Below the pieces are notes generated by a model. The model saw only the letters and a program-made list of their open reading frames with translations. It was not told the origin of the DNA and searched no databases. Below are positions 57,694 through 64,000 of a stretch of 64,000 nucleotides of DNA, one piece after another. This DNA is from Adineta steineri (lineage: Eukaryota > Rotifera > Eurotatoria > Adinetida > Adinetidae): NCBI GenBank assembly GCA_905250115.1, contig CAJNOI010000090.1, positions 174,222-238,221 of the forward strand, read 5' to 3'. The translations under genes were made by a program, and so were the position numbers. Position 1 is the stretch's first letter. Each line of letters starts with the position of its first letter.

Positions 57694-59718
57694 TTATTTG
57701 AGATTAGGAATAAGTAGATCATAACTAGTAAATTGTCTTCCTTCATCATGTTTCTCAGTACTTTCTAACCAAAATCTAATTCTCAAATCATTCGTTCCAA
57801 TTTGTCGTTGATCGGAATAAATCTGTTGTTGACATAGTTTATCATAGGAATGATCATGAATTGGTAATTGCTGACTACCAATACCATCTTGATTAGAAGT
57901 TGGACCTAAATTCATTGGTACAATTGAATTATCACCACATGGAATACAATGAAAATATTTTGTTTGTACAACAGTAACACTAGTTGATGTAATGTTTGAA
58001 CATTGTTCAAAATAACACCAATTTCTATTTGGACGAAATTTTTTATGAAAAACTTTTCCACCATTTTCTGGTCGTCGATCAAAAAAATCAATTACTTCTT
58101 CTTCCGTATTATCAATTGGATTCCATTTCGTTTTGAAATGATGAGCAACACGAATAGCCATTTTTGATGGAGGCATATTAACAATAGCAGATGAAATAAT
58201 TTGATACATTAATTTACTATCATGAATTGGTAATGGTCGTTGAGAACCTCTCGTTTGAAATCGACTAATACCACAACAATGTACATCACCACTAAAATAA
58301 GTAATACGAATTTTTTTTTGTTCAGCTATTTGTTGAAAACGAAGAAGTACATGATTTCTTTCTTCTATATGAGAAGCATGAGTCCATTCATCAAGAAGAT
58401 CATCATAAAGTTCAGGTAAACCAAATATTGAATTCGTTTTTTTAATACCAGGAAGATTTCGCCATTTATTCGGAGCATTTTTTAAACGTTCAAAAATTGT
58501 TTCAGCAATATGAGCACGAATAAATGAAAATGGAACAGGAAAAACAACAATTAAATGTTCAACATTTTCAAGTTCATTTTCTAATTTATCAAATATCATA
58601 TTCCACGTATTTTTATGTTGAACTGTTTCTGTATTACGTTCAGTTCGTCCATCAGTACCAATAATTGCTAAATTTCTTCCACAACGAGCAAATAAATTAT
58701 ATCCTTCATGCCCAAATAAATAATGTTCTCTTGCCTTTTCAAATGTTGTATGATGTTGAAATAAAAGACGCATTTTTTGAGCTGCTTGAAATAATCCCAT
58801 CATCATTGGACTATTATGAAGTAATGGAGGATAAGATCCAGCACCATCAAATATATCATGATCATCCCATAACATTAAACTTGGTATTGATTCTAATGCT
58901 TTTTTAACTTCAGGACGATGATTCCAATTTTCAGCATATGTATTAAAATGATATTGTTCAACTTGTTGTTTTAAATCATCACGAAAATCTGTTGTCCATT
59001 TTTCATTCCATTCCATATTAAGCCATGCACGAAGAAATGGAATATCTTCAAATATATAATCAATATAATTTTGATCACCACCCCATATTAATAGATGTAA
59101 TGGTTTTTCTTCATGAATAGATAATAGATGATTCCAAACATTAAATGAAGTTAAATTTAATGCAATTTGTTTAGGTACATATGCATCAAATCCATTACAA
59201 GAAAAAAAACCTCCACGCCATTTTTGATTATAACGAGGAATAAAAAATAATCCAGTAGTTTTTTTATCACCCCAATCAATTATCCAAATAATTTTATCAT
59301 CATCTTCACCGGAACGTAATTCAATAAATAGATTAACACGATAAATATTTAAATTATAAAGATTTTCATATAAAATTTCCCAATTATAATCAATTTTCAT
59401 ATCACAATTAAATTCAAGTTTAGGTTGATCATATGAAATATCTCGACAAATTAATAAACTACCTATCCATAACATTTTTTGTAAATCAGTTGTAATAAAT
59501 TGTATATAAGGTCCTAATGCTGATCCAGGTGGTCTAGGTGGATGATTAATTGTACGTGATTCAGTAGAAATTTCGACATATGGATCTATATTAGGAAGTT
59601 TTGATGCTGTTGTTTTTGGTTGTGGATAATCACCCATAAATTGAGGATTCTTATTAACTGGATTCGGTGCAGTAGCATAAAAATCACCATTTTTATCTTT
59701 CATTTTAATATCTGCCAT
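57694..59718 (-). CDS. PhoD-like metallophosphatase
   Basis: The 674 residues contain the metal-binding blocks of the PhoD-like phosphatase group: WGGDQNY at 212-218, LMLWDDHDIFDGAG at 281-294 and TYFSGDVHCCG at 473-483. GTDGRTER at 354-361 lies between them. Neither a signal peptide nor a transmembrane helix is visible, so it appears cytosolic, unlike bacterial secreted PhoD; eukaryotic (fungal and protist) PhoD-like_2 proteins share this layout and length. The N-terminal 270 residues form a beta-rich region without a recognised domain. Likely activity is phosphodiester or phosphomonoester hydrolysis with an unknown natural substrate. No introns. Confidence 0.8.
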   Translation of the reverse strand: MADIKMKDKNGDFYATAPNPVNKNPQFMGDYPQPKTTASKLPNIDPYVEISTESRTINHPPRPPGSALGPYIQFITTDLQKMLWIGSLLICRDISYDQPKLEFNCDMKIDYNWEILYENLYNLNIYRVNLFIELRSGEDDDKIIWIIDWGDKKTTGLFFIPRYNQKWRGGFFSCNGFDAYVPKQIALNLTSFNVWNHLLSIHEEKPLHLLIWGGDQNYIDYIFEDIPFLRAWLNMEWNEKWTTDFRDDLKQQVEQYHFNTYAENWNHRPEVKKALESIPSLMLWDDHDIFDGAGSYPPLLHNSPMMMGLFQAAQKMRLLFQHHTTFEKAREHYLFGHEGYNLFARCGRNLAIIGTDGRTERNTETVQHKNTWNMIFDKLENELENVEHLIVVFPVPFSFIRAHIAETIFERLKNAPNKWRNLPGIKKTNSIFGLPELYDDLLDEWTHASHIEERNHVLLRFQQIAEQKKIRITYFSGDVHCCGISRFQTRGSQRPLPIHDSKLMYQIISSAIVNMPPSKMAIRVAHHFKTKWNPIDNTEEEVIDFFDRRPENGGKVFHKKFRPNRNWCYFEQCSNITSTSVTVVQTKYFHCIPCGDNSIVPMNLGPTSNQDGIGSQQLPIHDHSYDKLCQQQIYSDQRQIGTNDLRIRFWLESTEKHDEGRQFTSYDLLIPNLK

Positions 59719-60918
59719 ATATAATTATTTAAAATTCAAACTTCAGATTATTTTTCTTTTCAAATCATAATAAAGAGAAAATTATTTTTTGTCAAGTTAT
59801 ATGATTGAAAATAAATGTTTGAGAATATAAAGAAAGGTACGTTGACAATGTGCGTGCAATTGTTTTTGTTGACATCTTCTTCTTCTTCTTTACATCTCGC
59901 TTACGCTTCTATCATTGAAAGAACGAGAAAAAAAAATGACTGTCAAACAAAACTATACGCGATGGTTGAATTAGTAGATTTCACGTAATAAATGTACTCC
60001 ATTCTTCTTTTGCTTCTATATAAAGTAAGTAGTCAGAGAACACGTAGAAAAATACTTCAATGATGAATATTTTTAATTCAGCGTTGAATATAATGACTCA
60101 GAGAAACATAATGCTCGTTTCTTCTCTTTATATGTTACTTAGCAACTATAGATGACGCTTTGAATAATAATTTTATTGATGTTATTCAGTAGTTTTTCAT
60201 CAGAGAAAGAGAGTCGACATAGTCATTTTCATTCGATTGAAATGAATATGTTTGTTTTAATATTAATTTTACAATTAATGTTCAGATGAACTCCAAAATA
60301 GTTACTACTTAGTCATATTTTAACGATTTTTCTTGTCTTCACTTGACGAAAGTTAAGAATAGATCAATTTTCTTTCTAATAAAATCTACGTTGAAAAATA
60401 TTTTGAAGTTTTGATAAAAGTAAAAGAAATAATATTTGTCTTTCAAATCGTCGCAATAGGAGAAACAAGTTCAATAGAAGATATTCATTTTTCAAACTAA
60501 AATTCAATAAATTTACTCCTAGTAAATGATTCCTACACGAAAGAAAGGATTTTTTTGAAAGTGCCTAACCTAAACTATTAGGAGTTTTTTGATGCATCTT
60601 CATCGTCTCTTTCCAACGGTAAAACCCACAGCTCTCCATCTTGTTCCTATTGAAAGTTAGAAAAAAAATACACACGCGCTTTTTATTTTAAAATGGGTAG
60701 TAGTGTCTCTATTCATATCTCCTTACAATCATTTTTCTAAATTTTAATAACATCACATTCGTACACTTCACGCGTGCAGAAAATCTGAGATGACAATTAG
60801 AATCAGAATGATATGTTTGTCAATTATATATTATATTTTCAATATGATTATGAATTATAAAGAAAAAATATGAACAAATTTTTTTATTCACAAAAAGGAT
60901 GGAAACAGTTTAAAGGTA
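59719..60918. other. Intergenic, about 1.2 kb
   Basis: AT-rich; no gene, foldback or MITE seen. Confidence 0.4.
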
Positions 60919-61231
60919 TTAATATCCTCCATATGAATATCCATAACCACCACCATAACCTCCACCACCATAACCTCCAACACCTGGTGCACCACCATAT
61001 ACTTGACCGTATGTTGGATTTGTATTTCCACCCATATAGTTATCCAATCGTTCACCCATATTGCCTAAATAAAAGAAAATATTTATAATTTTTTCTTACT
61101 GATAAAAAGAAAATTAACTTGTAATACATACTGTTTAATCCACCGGGAATATTTTGTTGAATCCACATATCAGATCTCATTTCTGAACTACCACCGCCAT
61201 ATCCACCATATCCACCGTATCCGCCGTACAT
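60919..61231 (-). CDS. Small Gly/Tyr-rich protein
   Basis: The exons are 61132-61231 and 60919-61064 on the minus strand with a 67-bp intron (GTATGT...TTTAG); 246 bp give 81 residues. The chain starts with YGG repeats (MYGGYGGYGGYGGG), has a central segment with WIQQNIPGGL and MGERLDNYMGG, and ends in GGYGGGGYGGGYGYSYGGY. No signal peptide. Such Gly-Tyr tails occur in penta-EF-hand proteins, RNA-binding proteins and structural peptides; no second domain is present here, so none can be chosen. A sequence matching the central motif recurs at 62202-62237. Confidence 0.6.
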
Positions 61232-64000
61232 ATTTGATATATTAATAAATGAGTAAAATAACGCGAGATATTTGTATTTTGTTTAATGAATAAAAATCTG
61301 ATATTCTACCGTCCTTTATATACAGTTTTTTTTATTCGCTTTAGTATCCAAATATAGATAAAAATAAAATAAATTTAGTCAACCATAACCAAAAATAATA
61401 CTCAGTTAACATGTAGAAATCTCTCTCTCATCGATTATGCATGGTTTTCTACCTACGTATCGCTATTCTAGAAGCCTAATTTAAACGCATATTTTATATT
61501 TCTCTTTAGATATTACGTTACCTTGATGAATAATATTGTAATACTTTTTTTTTTCTTATGTTTTTGTCCACTAACTCATCATACTATACAAACGTGTATC
61601 ACTCAATAAAAATAATCATATTTACGACGATTTATAATAAAATATTATTCATACGATTGTCGTCATAGAATAAACAGATATACCGATTAACACCAAAGAT
61701 ATTTTTCTTTTGAAAACTTACAATAAAAAAATTTCATAGTTTTATCAAAATAAAATTTTTAATTATTCAATATGTTTTTTATTGACATCTTTATTAATTT
61801 AAACTATTTCGTAAATTAATTCTCGTATTACATTATTTGTTATACATATAAATATAGTCTTATCTCATAATTTAAGTTAATGAGTACAACAAAAATATTT
61901 ATTATATAATAATAAACGGAGGCAATAGAGTAAAAAAAATGTACATAAATAATATATCTTTTGATTAGTTACTCGATGTTCATCGTGAATTGTAATAGTA
62001 TTCTTAGAATATTAGTAATTTTTATCAAAGTCTAAAATTGACTGGCAATGGATGTTGTTGATTATTGAGAAAATGTCGCTCTCAATGAGTCTAATTCGAT
62101 ATTTCTTTCTTTTATTAATTCAAAATAAACGATCCATCAATTGTTAAAATATAACTATCCTCTCTGTTTCAAGAGTATAGTACTCTATTGTAGATAGCCA
62201 TACCTAAATAATTATCTAATGCTTCACCAAGTATATCGAAAGCAAAAATGAAAAAAGTTTTTATATTCATTAAAATAGAAGAAAAAAGTCATCGTTAAAT
62301 TTACTATTTAATGTATTTAAAAATAAATGAATTAATAAGAAATATTATTATCTAACTTTATACACCGTTATTTTTATTAGGTACAATTAACACAGAAAAG
62401 AATGAGATTTTATTATGAAATATTATAAATAAATAAGAACATATGACTCATTATTCATAGAAAAAAAAGACGTCCTTCATAAACACGTGGATACATTAAA
62501 TAAAGGTATTTTGTATAAGTAATGTTACGGTGAGATAGCAATATAGATTTACGCTTAAGAACATTAAATTATGTATTAGAGATTAGTAATAAAATAATTT
62601 TCTTTTTACTACAGATATTTATTAATTTTAACTATCAATCAGAATATACCATTTAACATATAATAGAAATGTCATAATTTACGATTAAATACTATATATA
62701 TATATTTCTTTCTTTATAAGAAATTTTTATTTCGACACTCGTATTTTAAGATAAAATATCTACGGCATACTGTTACATAAATATCGATCGTTGAAATCAA
62801 AAGAAAATAAATAGAACTAACGCTGTAAGTGAACAAACAAAATATTGGTTCCTTAAACTCAGGACTAAGTGCGAGTTCGAATAATTTCAGGTCACTGATT
62901 CGGAAGAATTCTATTTTCTATTATTATGAAGAACTCCTAGTTCATTTTTCGTCATATCCATCTTCTATAAAAAAAAAAGAATATTTTTATTGTCACATCT
63001 TTAAAATGAAATTAGAATTTATTTTATCTAATAAAGAATAATAGTTTCTAATTGTAAATAAGAACAAGGTATTTATACAACATTGCATTTTTTCAACTAT
63101 AATACAAACGCTGTGTAAAATAAAAGAAATTTCACTGTTTTATGAGTTATATTGTACTATTATGTGTATAGTTGCACTGTTTTTTTGTATATAGCCTACG
63201 AACAAAGCGAGATTATCACAATGGAAACTTTTGAATGGAATTCTATATAAATACGAAAAATAATAAATAAATGTTGACTCGAGTCGTCGAATCCTGACTT
63301 AAACATTTGTATCCTTCGTTCTTTTCAAGATTGCTTTAAATTTATTATTTGTAATTTTTACCAAAACAAAATTCTAATACACACGTATATTTACCTTTTT
63401 TTTGATTGTTCACGTGTTTTTTTATGAGTTACTATGTGATTAATTCAAAATTTGTATAACTCAGATGATTTATTGAAAAACATTTAAATTGATTTTAAAA
63501 GAACTGTAATACATTAATATTTCATTGTTCTGCAAAAGTCTGTTTTATTTATCTACATTCAAACATCATTTAAAATAATTATTAAAAATAGAAACTGTGA
63601 CAATAAAGTATAAAAATTGACTTTTCGTCTTTGACTTTCATGTACAATCCTGATAATTCTTTATCTTGTTATATAAAAGCATCATGAAAAGTGAGATAAG
63701 ATAAAACATATGTACAATATTTTCATTTTTTATTATTCGATGTATGTTAATTGTCAACTTGGTTAAATAGATTTTAAATTTTTTCAAACATTAAAATATA
63801 GTAGAGGTAATTTTTAGCTTTTCTTTTTCTTTCATATATGTTTGTGTAACATACATTTCAAAGTACCTATTTACTCTTTAATCCTTAGAAGAACAACACA
63901 GCAAATATTAAAAAAGAGACAGACAAAATAAACTATTGGTTGTTATCTCAATAAAAGAAAGAGAATAGAAAAAATATAACTGTCAAGGACGTCGACAACA
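61232..64000. other. Gene-poor AT-rich end of the window, 2.8 kb
   Basis: I see no intact gene. At 62202-62237 (minus) a short stretch reads ILGEALDNYLG, resembling the MGERLDNYMG block of the Gly/Tyr-rich gene. The frame at 62829-63041 has no motif. Confidence 0.4.
62202..62237 (-). pseudogene. Possible relic or exon of a second Gly/Tyr-type gene
   Basis: On the minus strand 12 codons read DILGEALDNYLG, matching NMGERLDNYMG in phase and followed by a GT (GTATGG), as an exon end might be. The flanks show no Gly/Tyr repeats. The match is short. Confidence 0.25.

Overview
The window looks like nuclear DNA of a bdelloid rotifer (Adineta/Rotaria/Philodina type). The sequence is strongly AT-rich. 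Many introns are only 49-69 bp with GT-AG ends, and an exon is often completed only after splicing. Gene content fits: three secreted or cytosolic NHL-repeat proteins, small rhodopsin-like GPCRs, a giant LDLa/EGF/7TM receptor, pentapeptide-repeat and YHYH-domain proteins, and a plant-type GDP-mannose 3,5-epimerase in an animal setting. TGTGGG hexamers, which I recall as the Adineta telomere repeat, are scattered through the window. The species assignment is inference.

Layout. 0-10 kb holds sugar and glycan genes: a membrane protein with a spermidine-synthase-like fold, an O-fucosyltransferase-like enzyme, a UDP-sugar-dehydrogenase/GME fusion, and a Fringe-like (DUF604) glycosyltransferase. 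6.8-11.2 kb has two copies of an unrecognised Cys-rich protein, one apparently frameshifted. 11.4-13.7 kb is a GH9 cellulase with an N-terminal CBM2-like module; I resolve six exons. 14-15 kb is a decayed gene. 16.7-18.4 kb is a pentapeptide-repeat/mucin-like membrane protein. 19-31 kb holds a B-box/NHL protein, a four-TM protein, a GPCR, a coiled-coil/multi-TM protein and a secreted NHL protein. 31-35 kb holds a PQ-loop transporter with a GC-AG intron and a second GPCR. 36-40.6 kb is a single-exon 1566-residue LDLa/EGF/7TM receptor. 42.3-42.6 kb is a small defensin-like gene. 44.6-46.8 kb is a 2OG-Fe(II) oxygenase reading frame with two in-frame TGA codons. 47.9-51.8 kb holds a third NHL protein and a YHYH protein. 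54-61 kb holds a WxxW protein, threonine aldolase, a PhoD-like phosphatase and a Gly/Tyr-rich peptide. The last 2.7 kb has no recognisable gene.

Two repeat classes stand out. One is a dispersed foldback family of at least a dozen copies: (TGTGGG)n, a short spacer, then (CCCACA)n, bounded by inverted ATCTTGAG/CTCAAGAT. G-strand-then-C-strand order is the order of a telomere-telomere fusion. The other is a 115-bp GC-rich hAT-type MITE with an exact 8-bp target duplication.

Exon coordinates were worked out by hand from splice signals. For nearly every multi-exon model the summed exon length is an exact multiple of three, which supports it. Domain calls rest on motif recognition, not on database searches.
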